Positions 26,911 through 37,891 of a stretch of 64,000 nucleotides of DNA are shown here, in pieces. The notes below the pieces were generated by a model. It had not been told where the DNA came from. It saw nothing but the letters and a program-made list of their open reading frames with translations, and did not search any database. The position numbers and the translations under genes are program-made. Source of the DNA: Arthrobacter sp. StoSoilB19 (GTDB lineage Bacteria; Actinomycetota; Actinomycetes; Actinomycetales; Micrococcaceae). The number at the start of each line of letters is the position of its first letter. The first letter of the stretch is position 1. The DNA is taken from positions 2,232,001-2,296,000 of the forward strand of contig NZ_AP024650.1 in NCBI RefSeq assembly GCF_019977275.1, in the 5' to 3' direction.

Positions 26911-27853
26911 TCAGAAACCCAGCTTGACCAGCTGTTTCGGGTCGCGCTGCCAGTCCTTGGCCACCTTGACGTGGAGGTCCAGGTAGATGCGCGTGCCCAG
27001 GAGGGCTTCGATGCCTTTGCGGGCGTTGGTCCCGACTTCACGCAACCGGCTGCCGCCCTTGCCGATGATGATGGCCTTCTGGGACGGCCGCTCGACATAG
27101 AGGTTGACGCGCACATCAAGCAGGGGGCTGTCGTCAGGCCGGTCCTCCCGGGGAACGATTTCCTCCACCACCACGGCCAGGGAATGGGGAAGCTCGTCCC
27201 GGACACCCTCAAGGGCAGCTTCGCGGATCAGTTCCGCCACCATGACTGCCTCGGGCTCATCCGTCAGTTCGCCGTCCGGGTACAACGGGGGCGACGGCGG
27301 CATGTGGCTGATCAGCACGTCGGCGACTGTTTCCACCTGGAAGCCGTCAGTGGCGGATACCGGAACGATGTCCTTCCAGCCGTCCTCCCCCATTACTTCG
27401 CGGCCCAGGGCCGCCACCGCAAGGAGCTGTTCGGTGAGCGCCTGCTTGTCCACGAGGTCAGTTTTGGTGACGATGGCGATCACCGGTTTGCGGCCGACGG
27501 CGGCAAGCTGGGCGGCGATGAACCTGTCGCCGGGGCCGATTTTCTCGTTGGCCGGCAGGCAGAATCCGATGGCGTCCACCTCGGCGAGGGTATCCGCGAC
27601 GAGGTCGTTCAGGCGCTTGCCGAGCAGGGTGCGGGGACGGTGCAGGCCCGGAGTATCCACCAGGATCAGCTGGGCGTCCTCGCGGTGCACGATGCCCCGG
27701 ATGGTGTGCCGCGTGGTCTGCGGTTTGGCGGACGTGATGGCCACCTTCTTGCCCACCAGCGCGTTGGTCAGGGTGGACTTGCCCGCATTGGGCCTGCCGA
27801 CGAGCACCGAAAATCCGGCGCGGAATCCGCCGAAGTCGTCCGTGGCCGCAGCC

Positions 27854-27870
<17 letters not shown>
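26911..27870 (-). CDS. era: GTPase Era
   Basis: Era is an essential GTPase that binds the 3' end of 16S rRNA during 30S assembly. From the GTG at 27870 (GCAGGGAG upstream) it has 319 residues: G1 GRPNAGKST, G3 DTPGLHRP, G4 TKTD, then a C-terminal KH domain with the Gly-rich IIIGKGGSRLREVG. It overlaps the upstream CNNM/CBS gene by 17 bp, so translation is probably coupled. It is the last of the phoH-ybeY-CNNM-era genes. Confidence 0.95.
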
Positions 27871-29181
<1,311 letters not shown>

Positions 29182-29185
<4 letters not shown>

Positions 29186-29655
29186 TGGGTCGTCTCTGCA
29201 GGTGCTTCTTTGCCCGTGAAGCCGGACAGGAGTTCCCGCTGGAGCCCGAACATCTCTGCCTTCTCCTCCGGTTCGGCATGGTCATAGCCCAGCAGGTGAA
29301 GGATGCCGTGTGTGGCCAGCAGCAGCATCTCGTCCTGCAGCGAGTGGCCGGCGTTCCGGGCCTGCACCTTTGCAACCTGCGGGCAGATGGCAATGTCACC
29401 CAGCATGCCCTGCGGGGTGGGCCGGTCTGGCGTCCCCGGGGTTAATTCGTCCATGGGAACCGAGAGCACGTCGGTGGCACCCGGTTCGTCCATCAGTTCA
29501 ATGTGCAGCTTCTCCATGGCCGGCTCATCCACGAGGAGGATGGACAGTTCGGCCTGCGGATGAATGTAGAGCTGCTCAAAAATGTACCGCGACAGTGCCA
29601 CGAGCTCCGACTCCTCCACCTGGACGCCGGACTCGTTGTTCACCTCGATGCTCAC
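29182..29655 (-). CDS. ybeY: Endoribonuclease YbeY (rRNA maturation)
   Basis: YbeY takes part in 16S rRNA 3' maturation and ribosome quality control. 157 residues with the zinc motif HGILHLLGYDH near residue 115-125. It overlaps phoH by 4 bp upstream and the CNNM gene by 4 bp downstream, showing tight translational coupling. Confidence 0.95.
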
Positions 29656-30782
29656 GCGTGTTCCCCCCGTTTTTCCCGGCCGGCTGAATGCTTGAGCCGG
29701 CTCCGCTGGGTTTCATCCCAGATGCTGTACGCGTTGACGATGTCCCCGACCAGCCGGTGCCGCACCACGTCGGCGGCATCCAGGACCGAGAAGCTCACGC
29801 CGTCGATTCCCTGCAGGATTTCCTCAACGATCCGCAGCCCGGAACGCGTCCCAAACGGCAGGTCCACCTGGGTGACGTCTCCGGTGACCACCATCTTGGA
29901 TCCGAAACCGAGCCGGGTGAGGAACATCTTCATCTGTTCCGGCGTGGTGTTCTGCGCCTCGTCAAGGATGATGAAGGCGTCGTTAAGCGTCCGGCCGCGC
30001 ATGTAGGCCAGGGGTGCCACTTCAATGGTGCCGGCCGCCATCAGGCGCGGAATGGATTCGGGGTCCATCATGTCGTGCAGGGCGTCGTAGAGCGGCCGGA
30101 GATAGGGGTCGATCTTGTCGCTGAGCGTGCCGGGGAGGAAACCAAGCCGTTCCCCCGCTTCCACCGCGGGGCGGGTCAGGATGATCCGGCTGACCTCTTT
30201 TTGCTGCAGCGCCTGGACGGCTTTTGCCATGGCCAGGTACGTCTTGCCGGTGCCGGCCGGACCAATGCCGAAGATCACGGTGTTGGCGTCGATGGCATCA
30301 ACATAGTTCTTCTGGTTCAGCGTCTTGGGCCGGATGGTCCTGCCGCGGCTGGAGAGGATGTCGTGGGTGAGCACATCCACGGGATTCTGCAGTGACTGCG
30401 TGCGCAGGAGGGACACCAGCTGCTGCAGCACAGCAGGAGTGATGACCGTGCCGCGGGCCACCAGGCCACGGACTTCCTGCAGGAGCCGCATGATCCGGGG
30501 AACATCACCGGCGGGGCCGTTGATGGACAGTTCATTACCCCGGGCATGGAAGTTGACGGCCGGGAACTGCTCTTCGATGAACCGCAACGCCTCGTCATGG
30601 CTGCCGAGTGATTGAACCATCTGGTCGGAGTTCTCAAAGAGGACTACTTCAGTCCGGGTGCCGGGCAGGGAGTGCGGGAATTCACCCGGACTGCCTTCGC
30701 CCGTATTGAGCCGGCGCTTACCATTTGCTGATTCAGTCATGGTGCTGGCCCGCAGGCCCGTGGTCCCCTCGAAGATCGACAT
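29652..30782 (-). CDS. phoH: PhoH-like ATPase
   Basis: 376 residues with an N-terminal KH-like RNA-binding region (about 50-115) and a P-loop ATPase domain: Walker A GPAGTGKTYLA and Walker B FIILDEAQN. The conserved phoH-ybeY-era set suggests a role in RNA metabolism. The start is uncertain: ATG at 30782 or at 30740 (MTESANGKRR); neither has a clear ribosome binding site. A possible -10, TAAGAT, lies about 65 bp upstream. Confidence 0.92.
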   Translation of the reverse strand: MSIFEGTTGLRASTMTESANGKRRLNTGEGSPGEFPHSLPGTRTEVVLFENSDQMVQSLGSHDEALRFIEEQFPAVNFHARGNELSINGPAGDVPRIMRLLQEVRGLVARGTVITPAVLQQLVSLLRTQSLQNPVDVLTHDILSSRGRTIRPKTLNQKNYVDAIDANTVIFGIGPAGTGKTYLAMAKAVQALQQKEVSRIILTRPAVEAGERLGFLPGTLSDKIDPYLRPLYDALHDMMDPESIPRLMAAGTIEVAPLAYMRGRTLNDAFIILDEAQNTTPEQMKMFLTRLGFGSKMVVTGDVTQVDLPFGTRSGLRIVEEILQGIDGVSFSVLDAADVVRHRLVGDIVNAYSIWDETQRSRLKHSAGREKRGEHA

Positions 30783-31106
30783 CTATGTTTGCGTTCGCTG
30801 ATGCCGGCGCCCGTTGGACGGTGCTCCTGGCCCCAGCGATCCCTTTATCTTACGCCAGCGCGGGGCCGGGCCGGATACCAGGCCGCCATGGAGCAGCGGC
30901 TGCAACCCGTCCGGAGGGTGCCGGGACGTCCTTAGGTATCAACTTCATATCGGCCTCATATCGTTCCCGTTGCAGTTGTGCCCGCGGAGGCAAAGAGCGG
31001 CTGGGCGGCCGCGCCGCTGTGCAATGCTGGAAATCCAGCATCTGCTGGAACACCAGGCCGCCAGGGGGATCGGCCCGCCACGCCAGGAAAGGACAAGGGC
31101 AGGACA
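30783..31106. other. Gene-free region between phoH and the GerMN lipoprotein gene
   Basis: No convincing gene on either strand. It should hold the divergent promoters. A palindrome ATGCTGGA-AA-TCCAGCAT lies at 31024-31041 and the minus strand has GTAAGATAAAG near 30842-30852. Nothing else is recognised. Confidence 0.5.
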
Positions 31107-32063
31107 GTGCCGGAAACCTCTGCGCCCGAAAGGGCGGGACGACCGATGGGCCGTCTGCGCCCCGCCGTCCTTGCAGGAATCCTGGTCCTGGTTCCGGTCC
31201 TTGCGGGCTGCACGGCCGAGGGCGGCCCCTCACCCACCGGCACCATCGCCTCAGTGCCGGCAACGGGCGGCACCATGCCGGACACGCTGTCCACCAGCGC
31301 CCCGCTGGAAACCGCACAGTCCTCCAACAAGGCGCCGGTCTACTGGATCGGCCGCAGCGGCGGGAACATCTTTCTTTACCGGGAATTCCGCGACGTCCCT
31401 GAACAGGAGAACCCGGTCACCCGCGCCCTGCGGGCCATGATGTCCGAGAAGCCGCTGGACCCTGACTTCTTCACGCCCTGGCAGAACCCGGACAAACTTG
31501 CCACCTCAATCTCCGGCAAGGACGTCATCACCGTCGACGTCTCCTCGGACGCTTTCAACAGCAACCTCGATGCCGACATGGCTGCCCGGGCCATCCAGCA
31601 GCTGATCTACACGGCAACCGCTGCCGCCGCCAGTTCGGGCCTGATCGACACCGGCCAGCAGATCCGGGTCCGGATCCTCGTGGACGGCCACACGGACTAC
31701 GTGGCCTTCGGCAAAGTGCAGCTCGGGGCCCTGATGACCCGCGCCGCGGGCCTGGTGGCGCCCGTCTGGATCATTGATCCCCAGGAGAACGCCGAAGTGC
31801 CCGGCGGGAGCGTGAAGATCACCGGCCGCAGCACATCGCCCGGGGCGAAGCTCCGCTGGCAGATCCTGCAGTCTACGGACGGCGGCAGCAAAGCACCGTT
31901 CCTGGCGGGTGAAACCACGGCTGCGTCCGAACAGGGGCAGGCCGGCGTCTTCACCCTGGCCCTGAACCTTCCGCCGGGCGATTACATGCTGCGGGTGGCC
32001 CAGGCCGGCTCCGGCGGGGAACCGGACCGGAACGAGGACACGAGGTCCTTTAAGGTCCGGTAG
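31107..32063 (+). CDS. Lipoprotein with GerMN and Gmad2 domains
   Basis: 318 residues from GTG at 31107, which has GGGCAGGA just upstream (ATG at 31146 is an alternative). A lipobox VLAGC places the lipid-bearing Cys at residue 35. A GerMN domain follows (about 75-205, containing YWIGRSGGNIFLYREFRDV) and an Ig-like Gmad2 domain (about 215-315, GGSVKITGRS...). Despite the name, this domain pair is common in non-sporulating actinobacteria, and the function is unknown. It converges with rsmE with a 14-bp overlap. Confidence 0.87.
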   Translation: MPETSAPERAGRPMGRLRPAVLAGILVLVPVLAGCTAEGGPSPTGTIASVPATGGTMPDTLSTSAPLETAQSSNKAPVYWIGRSGGNIFLYREFRDVPEQENPVTRALRAMMSEKPLDPDFFTPWQNPDKLATSISGKDVITVDVSSDAFNSNLDADMAARAIQQLIYTATAAAASSGLIDTGQQIRVRILVDGHTDYVAFGKVQLGALMTRAAGLVAPVWIIDPQENAEVPGGSVKITGRSTSPGAKLRWQILQSTDGGSKAPFLAGETTAASEQGQAGVFTLALNLPPGDYMLRVAQAGSGGEPDRNEDTRSFKVR

Positions 32064-32829
32064 CCGTCCACCGGCCAAGGACGTCGCTGGCAAGCACGAC
32101 GGCGGCCGGGCCGGCCGTGGAGGACCGCAGGACATGGTGCCCCAGGAGGGCGGTCACGGCGCCCTTATCGCAGAGTTTCGTTACCTCCCGCTGGCTGATG
32201 CCGCCCTCCGGACCGACGATGAGCAGGATTTCCCGGGGTCCGGAGCCTGCTTTCCCTTGCCATGTTTCAAGGACGGTGCGCAGCGGCCGAACGGCGTCCT
32301 CATGCAGGATGACAGCGAGGTCGGCAGCTTCCACGGCAGCGGAAAGCCCGGCAGTGTCGACGGCGGACCGCACTTCGGGGATCCAGGCGCGCCGTGCCTG
32401 CTTGGCGGCCGCGGCCACGGAGGATTCCCATTTGGCATGGGCCCGGGCTGCGCGGTCGCCCTTCCAGCGGACGATTGACCGTTCGGACTGCCAGGGTATG
32501 ACGGCGTCGATGCCCAGTTCCGTGGCCGTCTCGATGGCCAGCTCGTCGCGGTCCCCCTTGGCGAGGGCCTGGACCAGCACCAGCCGGACGTCCGGCCTGT
32601 CTTCGACGGTCAGCGTCCCGCATTCCACCTCGAGTGCGGAGGGAGCGGCGGACACCACCTTCCCGGTCATCCGGGTGCCGGCGCCGTCGACGATGTCCAC
32701 CGCTTCGCCGGGAGACAGCCGTTTGACGGTGACGGCATGCCGCGCCTCCGCCCCGTCGAGGACAAAGAGTTTGCCGGCCGCCATCCCGGCCAGCGAACCG
32801 GGGGGCGTGAAGAAGACGGGGTTGCTCAC
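32050..32829 (-). CDS. rsmE: 16S rRNA m3U1498 methyltransferase
   Basis: RsmE methylates U1498 of 16S rRNA. 259 residues with an N-terminal PUA-like part (RHAVTVKRLSPGEAVDIVDG) and a SPOUT fold with the SAM-binding knot LIVGPEGGIS and LGHHVLRSSTAGPAA. It lies 2 bp downstream of dnaJ in the hrcA-dnaJ-rsmE cluster. Confidence 0.94.
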   Translation of the reverse strand: MSNPVFFTPPGSLAGMAAGKLFVLDGAEARHAVTVKRLSPGEAVDIVDGAGTRMTGKVVSAAPSALEVECGTLTVEDRPDVRLVLVQALAKGDRDELAIETATELGIDAVIPWQSERSIVRWKGDRAARAHAKWESSVAAAAKQARRAWIPEVRSAVDTAGLSAAVEAADLAVILHEDAVRPLRTVLETWQGKAGSGPREILLIVGPEGGISQREVTKLCDKGAVTALLGHHVLRSSTAGPAAVVLASDVLGRWTATGP

Positions 32830-32831
32830 CG

Positions 32832-33959
32832 CTACAGGTTACCGAGCCGGTCCCGGAGCTTGGCGAACATGCCGCCGCTGGCAGCGAGCTTGCCCTCGGT
32901 GATCTGTTCACCACGGAGCTTGGCCAGTTGGCGCAGGAGGTCCTCCTGCGCGGGGTCGAGCTTGGCCGGGGTGTCCACCTGGAGGTGGACCTTCAGGTCG
33001 CCGCGGCCGTAGCCCCTCAGGTGGGTGACGCCGAGGCCGCGCAGGGTGATGATCTCCCCCGACTGGGTACCGGGCTTGACGTCGATCTCCTGCGTGCCGT
33101 CGAAGGTTTCCAGGCTGACATCCGTGCCCAGGGCGGCTGCCGTCATGGGGATGTGCAGGGTGGCGTGCAGGTCGTCGCCCTCCCGCACGTAGGTGGCGTC
33201 ATTGTTGACGCGGATCTCCACGTACAGGTCGCCGGCCGGACCGCCCGCGGGGCCAGCCTCGCCCTGGCCGGAGAGCTGGATCCGGGTTCCGGTGGCCACA
33301 CCGGCAGGGACCTTGATGGTCAGCGACCGGCGGCTGCGGATACGGCCCTGGCCGCTGCACTCGTTGCAGGGATCCTTGATGACGGTGCCGAAACCTTCGC
33401 AGGTGCCGCAGGGGGCGGCCGTCATGACCTGGCCGAGGATGGAGCGGACGGCCCGCTGGACCTGTCCGCTGCCGCCGCAGATGTCGCAGCGTTCCGGATG
33501 GGTGCCGGGGCGGCAACAGGATCCGTCACAGGTGGGGCAGACCACGGCGGTGTCCACTTCGAGTTTCTTGTTCACGCCGAATACGGCGTCGCGGAGGTCG
33601 ATCCGTACGCTGATCAGGGCATCCTGGCCGCGGCGGATACGGGAAGCGGGACCGGACGTGCCGCCGGCGCCGAAGAAGGTGTCGAAAATGTCCTGGAACG
33701 CGAAGCCCTGGCCCGCGTAGCCTGCGCCGCCGAAACCGTTGTCGGTGCCGTTCTCATTGCCGGTGGTGTCGTAGATCCGGCGCTTCTGGGGGTCCGAAAG
33801 CACCTCGTAGGCGTGAGTTACTGCCTTGAACCGTTCCGATGCGTCCGCACCGGGGTTTACGTCCGGGTGTAGGGTGCGGGCCAGCTTGCGGTAGGCCTTT
33901 TTGATTTCTTCACCCGTCGCTTCGGGTGAGACTCCAAGGACGTCATAGTGGCTGCTCAA
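32832..33959 (-). CDS. dnaJ: Molecular chaperone DnaJ
   Basis: DnaJ stimulates DnaK and binds unfolded proteins. 375 residues: J domain (1-68) with HPD in [10 protein letters not shown], a Gly/Phe-rich linker ([16 protein letters not shown]), four CxxCxG-type zinc repeats ([32 protein letters not shown]) and a C-terminal substrate domain. Linkage to hrcA rather than dnaK marks this as the dnaJ2 type of actinobacteria. Confidence 0.95.
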   Translation of the reverse strand: MSSHYDVLGVSPEATGEEIKKAYRKLARTLHPDVNPGADASERFKAVTHAYEVLSDPQKRRIYDTTGNENGTDNGFGGAGYAGQGFAFQDIFDTFFGAGGTSGPASRIRRGQDALISVRIDLRDAVFGVNKKLEVDTAVVCPTCDGSCCRPGTHPERCDICGGSGQVQRAVRSILGQVMTAAPCGTCEGFGTVIKDPCNECSGQGRIRSRRSLTIKVPAGVATGTRIQLSGQGEAGPAGGPAGDLYVEIRVNNDATYVREGDDLHATLHIPMTAAALGTDVSLETFDGTQEIDVKPGTQSGEIITLRGLGVTHLRGYGRGDLKVHLQVDTPAKLDPAQEDLLRQLAKLRGEQITEGKLAASGGMFAKLRDRLGNL

Positions 33960-34046
33960 AGTTCGTATCTCTTCCTTGTTGTACTGCGTTCAGTTGGGCG
34001 GCCCAGCTCTTGCTTTCCGGCCGAAGCGCGCTCCGGCGGCCAAGAG

Positions 34047-35060
34047 TCAGGGCCCCAAAATCCTGGAAAGGTAGCGCGCCACTGCCCTGACGGCGGCCAT
34101 GGTGGTGGGGTAATCCATCCGGGTGGGCCCGAGGATGCCTACTTTCGCCGAGCTGTCCGGACCGTAGGCAGTGGCCACCACGGAGGCCTCGGCAAGGCCG
34201 TCGTACGGGTTCTCCCGTCCGATGCTGACAGCGACGCCGCGGTGGTCCTGGGCCATTTCGCTCAACAGCCGCAGCATCACCACCTGTTCCTCCAGCGCCT
34301 CGAGCACCGGGCCGATGCTGAGGGGGAAGTCGACGTTGGACCTGGCCAGGTTGGCGGTGCCGGCCATGACCATCCGGTCCTCCCGGCTGTTTTGCGCCAG
34401 GCCCTCCAGCCCGAGCGCCAATGCGTGTGCCGCCTGCCGCTGCGGGTGCGGGGTGGCGGCGACGACGGCGGGCAGCGCCTGGGCCAGTTGGCGCAGCGGT
34501 GTTCCGCCCAGTGCACCGAGGAACCGGGTGCGCAGTTCAGCCAGTGCGTCGTCGCCAAGGTCCTGCCCGACGTCGATCACCCGCTGCTCCACCTTGCCGC
34601 TGTTGGCGATCAGGACGACGAGGACCTTGCGCGGGGCGAGCAGGACGAATTCGATGTGCCGGACCAGTGCCCTGCTCAGGTGCGGATACTGCACCACGGC
34701 AACCTGGTTGGTCAGCTGCGACAGCAGCCGGACGGTCCTCTCCAGCACGTCGTCGAGGTCGTCCGCGCCTTCGAGCAGGGACTGGATGGCGCGGCGTTCG
34801 GCGGCCGAGAGCGGCTTGACAGCCGAGATTTGGTCCACAAAGAGCCGGTAGCCCTTGTCCGTGGGAATCCGGCCGGCACTGGTGTGCGGGGCGGTGATCA
34901 GCCCCTCGTCCTCCAGTGCGGCCATGTCATTGCGGATGGTGGCGCTGGAAACACCAAGATGATGCCGCTCCACCAGGGCCTTGGACCCAACCGGCTCGCG
35001 GGAGTGGACGTAGTCCTCCACGATGGCCCGCAGTACTTCCAGCTTGCGTGGCTCGCTCAC
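34047..35060 (-). CDS. hrcA: Heat-inducible transcription repressor HrcA
   Basis: HrcA represses groE-type and its own genes by binding CIRCE. 337 residues with an N-terminal winged helix (about 1-75: [21 protein letters not shown]) followed by a GAF-like domain. A CIRCE element lies 55 bp upstream, indicating autoregulation. dnaJ follows after 87 bp. Confidence 0.95.
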   Translation of the reverse strand: MSEPRKLEVLRAIVEDYVHSREPVGSKALVERHHLGVSSATIRNDMAALEDEGLITAPHTSAGRIPTDKGYRLFVDQISAVKPLSAAERRAIQSLLEGADDLDDVLERTVRLLSQLTNQVAVVQYPHLSRALVRHIEFVLLAPRKVLVVLIANSGKVEQRVIDVGQDLGDDALAELRTRFLGALGGTPLRQLAQALPAVVAATPHPQRQAAHALALGLEGLAQNSREDRMVMAGTANLARSNVDFPLSIGPVLEALEEQVVMLRLLSEMAQDHRGVAVSIGRENPYDGLAEASVVATAYGPDSSAKVGILGPTRMDYPTTMAAVRAVARYLSRILGP

Positions 35061-35114
35061 TCTCCACCTCCATCCATGGTTCGGGGCGCATGCCCCTCCC
35101 GATGCAACCCAGGG

Positions 35115-35141
35115 TTAGCACTCGACATGCCTAAGTGCTAA
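35115..35141. promoter_or_regulatory. CIRCE operator upstream of hrcA
   Basis: TTAGCACTC-N9-AAGTGCTAA matches the consensus TTAGCACTC-N9-GAGTGCTAA at 17 of 18 arm bases. It should control the hrcA-dnaJ-rsmE transcript and may also affect the divergent DUF3097 gene. Confidence 0.93.
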
Positions 35142-35231
35142 CAGTCTATTATGCCTCGGCCCGTTGTTAGCATTGGTACCGCTCCGGGCGAAATTGCGGA
35201 GTTGAACACTAGTGCTAGGCGGATTAAATCC

Positions 35232-36083
35232 ATGGATTACCGGAACTGGGGCCCACGCGGCATATCCGCTCCCGCACGGACGGAACTGCCTGAGGTCCCC
35301 GTGGAGCGCGGCATGGTGCTCGAGGAAGTGCAGTCAGGCTGGGTGGGTGCCGTGACCCGGGTGGAGAAATCCGGCGGCATGCATGTGGTGGCGCTGGAGG
35401 ACCGCAGGGGAAAATCGCGTACCTTCCGCCTTGGGTTCGGCTTCCTCCTGGAGGGCCGGCCGATCCGGCTGATGCCACCCGCCCCCCGGCCGGCCGCTGC
35501 CGGTCCCGCGGCGGGCAGGACGGCCTCGGGGTCCGTTCGGGTCGCCGGACAACGCGCCCAGGTGGCCAAGGCCAGCCGGATCTGGGTGGAAGGCAAGCAC
35601 GACGCCGAACTGGTGGAGAAGGTCTGGGGAGACGACCTCCGGGTGGAGGGCATCGTCGTCGAGCCCCTGCACGGCATTGACGACCTTGCCGCAGCCGTCG
35701 CGGACTTCAGGCCGGGGCCTGGCCGCCGTCTTGGCGTCCTGGTGGACCACCTGGTTCCTGACTCCAAGGAGTCCCGCATCGCGGATGCCGTCATGGCCTC
35801 CCCGGGCGCCGCAGGCAACGTCCTGATCGTCGGTCACCCCTACGTGGACGTCTGGCAGGCGATCCGGCCCGCTGTCCTTGGCATCGACAAATGGCCGGCC
35901 GTGCCCCGCGGGCAGGACTGGAAGACAGGGATCCTGAAAGCCTTCGGCTGGCCCCACGCCACCAAGGAAGATGTCGGCCTGGGATGGCAGAAGCTGCTGG
36001 GCGCCGTGCGCACGTACGCGGACCTCGAAGCGTCGCTGCTGGGCAGGGTCGAGGAAGTCATCGATTTCCTGACCGTGCCGTGA
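35232..36083 (+). CDS. DUF3097 protein
   Basis: 283 residues beginning MDYRNWGPRGIS, matching the actinobacterial DUF3097 family. The N-terminal third (about 30-85) resembles a small beta barrel; the remainder has a Toprim-like feel (IWVEGKHDAELVEKVWGDDL, GVLVDHLVPDSKE), which could suggest nucleic acid processing, but this is an inference. ATG at 35232 matches where family members start; a longer frame to 35151 runs into the promoter region. No clear ribosome binding site. Confidence 0.85.
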   Translation: MDYRNWGPRGISAPARTELPEVPVERGMVLEEVQSGWVGAVTRVEKSGGMHVVALEDRRGKSRTFRLGFGFLLEGRPIRLMPPAPRPAAAGPAAGRTASGSVRVAGQRAQVAKASRIWVEGKHDAELVEKVWGDDLRVEGIVVEPLHGIDDLAAAVADFRPGPGRRLGVLVDHLVPDSKESRIADAVMASPGAAGNVLIVGHPYVDVWQAIRPAVLGIDKWPAVPRGQDWKTGILKAFGWPHATKEDVGLGWQKLLGAVRTYADLEASLLGRVEEVIDFLTVP

Positions 36084-36202
36084 AGGGCGGACGGCGTCCC
36101 GGGAACCAGTATTCTTGGTAGTGCGGTTCCTTGTTTCCTGAGGCACTGCGCACCGCGCCGGAATTGTAGTCAGCACCACTTGCACCTTCGAAGGAACAGA
36201 CT

Positions 36203-36613
36203 GTGGCAGAAAACGCACGTGATCACAGGGACGGCCAGGGCCGTTCCGAGTACCATGGCGTCCCCGCCAACGCCCTGCCGCTTACGGCCAGCGAAGACCG
36301 CCAGTGGGCGACGCTGGCGCACTTCGGCGGGATCCTGGGGTGCGTCCCCTCGCTGCTGATCTACTTGATCTTCCGTGACCGCGGGCCATTTACCGCCCAG
36401 GAATCCAAGGAAGCGCTGAACTTCAGCCTGCCGCCCACCATCGCCGCGGTGCTGGCCAACATCCTGGTGTTCGTCCCCTACGTCGGGAACATCTTCGCGG
36501 TCATTGCCACGCTGATCTGGGTGGCGCTCACGTGCTTCTCCGTCGCGGCAGGGATCCACGTCAACCGGGGCCAGCCGCACCGCTACCAGTACAACCTGCG
36601 CTGGATCAAGTAA
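36203..36613 (+). CDS. DUF4870 membrane protein
   Basis: 136 residues. A polar N-terminus is followed by the DUF4870 region with three membrane segments (about 40-62, 75-97, 100-118) and the motif GPFTAQESKEALNFSL. Function unknown. GTG start with AAGGAA 9 bases upstream. Confidence 0.85.
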   Translation: MAENARDHRDGQGRSEYHGVPANALPLTASEDRQWATLAHFGGILGCVPSLLIYLIFRDRGPFTAQESKEALNFSLPPTIAAVLANILVFVPYVGNIFAVIATLIWVALTCFSVAAGIHVNRGQPHRYQYNLRWIK

Positions 36614-36636
36614 GGGCAACTGCCCGCGGGCCGGCT

Positions 36637-37866
36637 CTAGTCCGGCAGGATGCGGCGGACTACTGCGTCTGCCAAGAGCCTGCCCTTGAGGGTCAGGACC
36701 AGGCGTCCGCGGAATGCGGCAGCAGGATCAACCAGGCCGGCTGCGATCAGTCCGGCCACCTCGTGGCGTCCCCCGGCACTCAGCGTTGAGACATCCAGTC
36801 CCGACTGGAGGCGGGCCTCCAGCATGACCCGCTCCAGGTTCCTTGTTTCCGCGTCCAGGGTTTCCCTGCCGGCGGCGGGCGAAAGCCCCTGCGACAGCCG
36901 GTTCGCGTAAGCGGACGGGTGCTTGACGTTCCACCAGCGGACCCCGCCCATGTGTGAGTGCGCGCCCGGGCCGATGCCCCACCAGTCGTCACCCCGCCAG
37001 TATGCGAGGTTGTGGCGGCAGGCCTGCTCCGGAGTCCGCGCCCAGTTGCTGACCTCGTACCAGCCAAGTCCGGCTTCGGTGATCAGCTGGTCGGCGAGCT
37101 CGTACTTGTCGGCGTGGTCGTCGTCGTCGATTCCCGGGACTTCGCCGCGGCGCATCTGCGCGGCCAGCTTGGTGCCCTCCTCAACGATCAGCGCGTAGGC
37201 GCTGATGTGGTCCGGCCCGTAGGAAAGCGCCGTTTCGAGGGAGTGCCGCCAGTCGGCCAGCGACTCCCCCGGCGTCCCGTAAATCAGGTCCAGGCTGACA
37301 GCCAGTCCTGCCTCGCGCGCCCACTGCACCACCTGCGGCACCCGGCTGGGCGTATGGGTCCGGTCCAGCACCTTGAGCACGTGCGGAACCGCGGACTGCA
37401 TCCCAAAGGACACCCTGGTGAACCCGGCGTCCTTGAGGACGGCAAGGGACTCCGGCGTGACGGAATCGGGGTTGGCTTCGGTGGTGACCTCGGCGCCGTC
37501 GTCAATGCCCCATTGGTCGATGGCGGCCCGGAGGATCAGGGCGAGGTCATCGGCCGGCAGCAGCGTGGGCGTGCCGCCGCCAAAGAAGACGGTGCTGAGC
37601 TTCCGGTCCGGCAGCCCTGAACGTGACAGCACAGCAGCCGCCAGCGACACCTCGGACACGGCGGTCTGGGCGTATGCGTCCTGGGACGCTCCGCCGCCAA
37701 GTTCCGTGGCGGTGTAGGTGTTGAAGTCGCAGTAGCCGCAGCGCACAGCGCAGAACGGGATGTGGACGTACAACCCGAAAGCCCGGGCCGCCGCACCGTC
37801 CGCTGCCTGGGCAGGCAGCAGACCGTCCGACGGCGCCGGGTCGCCGAGGGGAAGAACGCTGGGCAT
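36637..37866 (-). CDS. hemW: Radical SAM heme chaperone HemW (coproporphyrinogen oxidase-like)
   Basis: 409 residues with the radical-SAM cluster motif CAVRCGYCDF (CxxxCxxC) near residue 38-45, then FFGGGTPTLL and a HemN C-terminal domain. The absence of the fourth Cys that HemN has after CxxxCxxC (here CDF) supports HemW, a heme carrier, over the oxidase. It lies 25 bp downstream of lepA, a common linkage. Confidence 0.92.
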   Translation of the reverse strand: MPSVLPLGDPAPSDGLLPAQAADGAAARAFGLYVHIPFCAVRCGYCDFNTYTATELGGGASQDAYAQTAVSEVSLAAAVLSRSGLPDRKLSTVFFGGGTPTLLPADDLALILRAAIDQWGIDDGAEVTTEANPDSVTPESLAVLKDAGFTRVSFGMQSAVPHVLKVLDRTHTPSRVPQVVQWAREAGLAVSLDLIYGTPGESLADWRHSLETALSYGPDHISAYALIVEEGTKLAAQMRRGEVPGIDDDDHADKYELADQLITEAGLGWYEVSNWARTPEQACRHNLAYWRGDDWWGIGPGAHSHMGGVRWWNVKHPSAYANRLSQGLSPAAGRETLDAETRNLERVMLEARLQSGLDVSTLSAGGRHEVAGLIAAGLVDPAAAFRGRLVLTLKGRLLADAVVRRILPD

Positions 37867-37891
37867 CAGCGGGTCCCCCGCTGTGCGGTGG

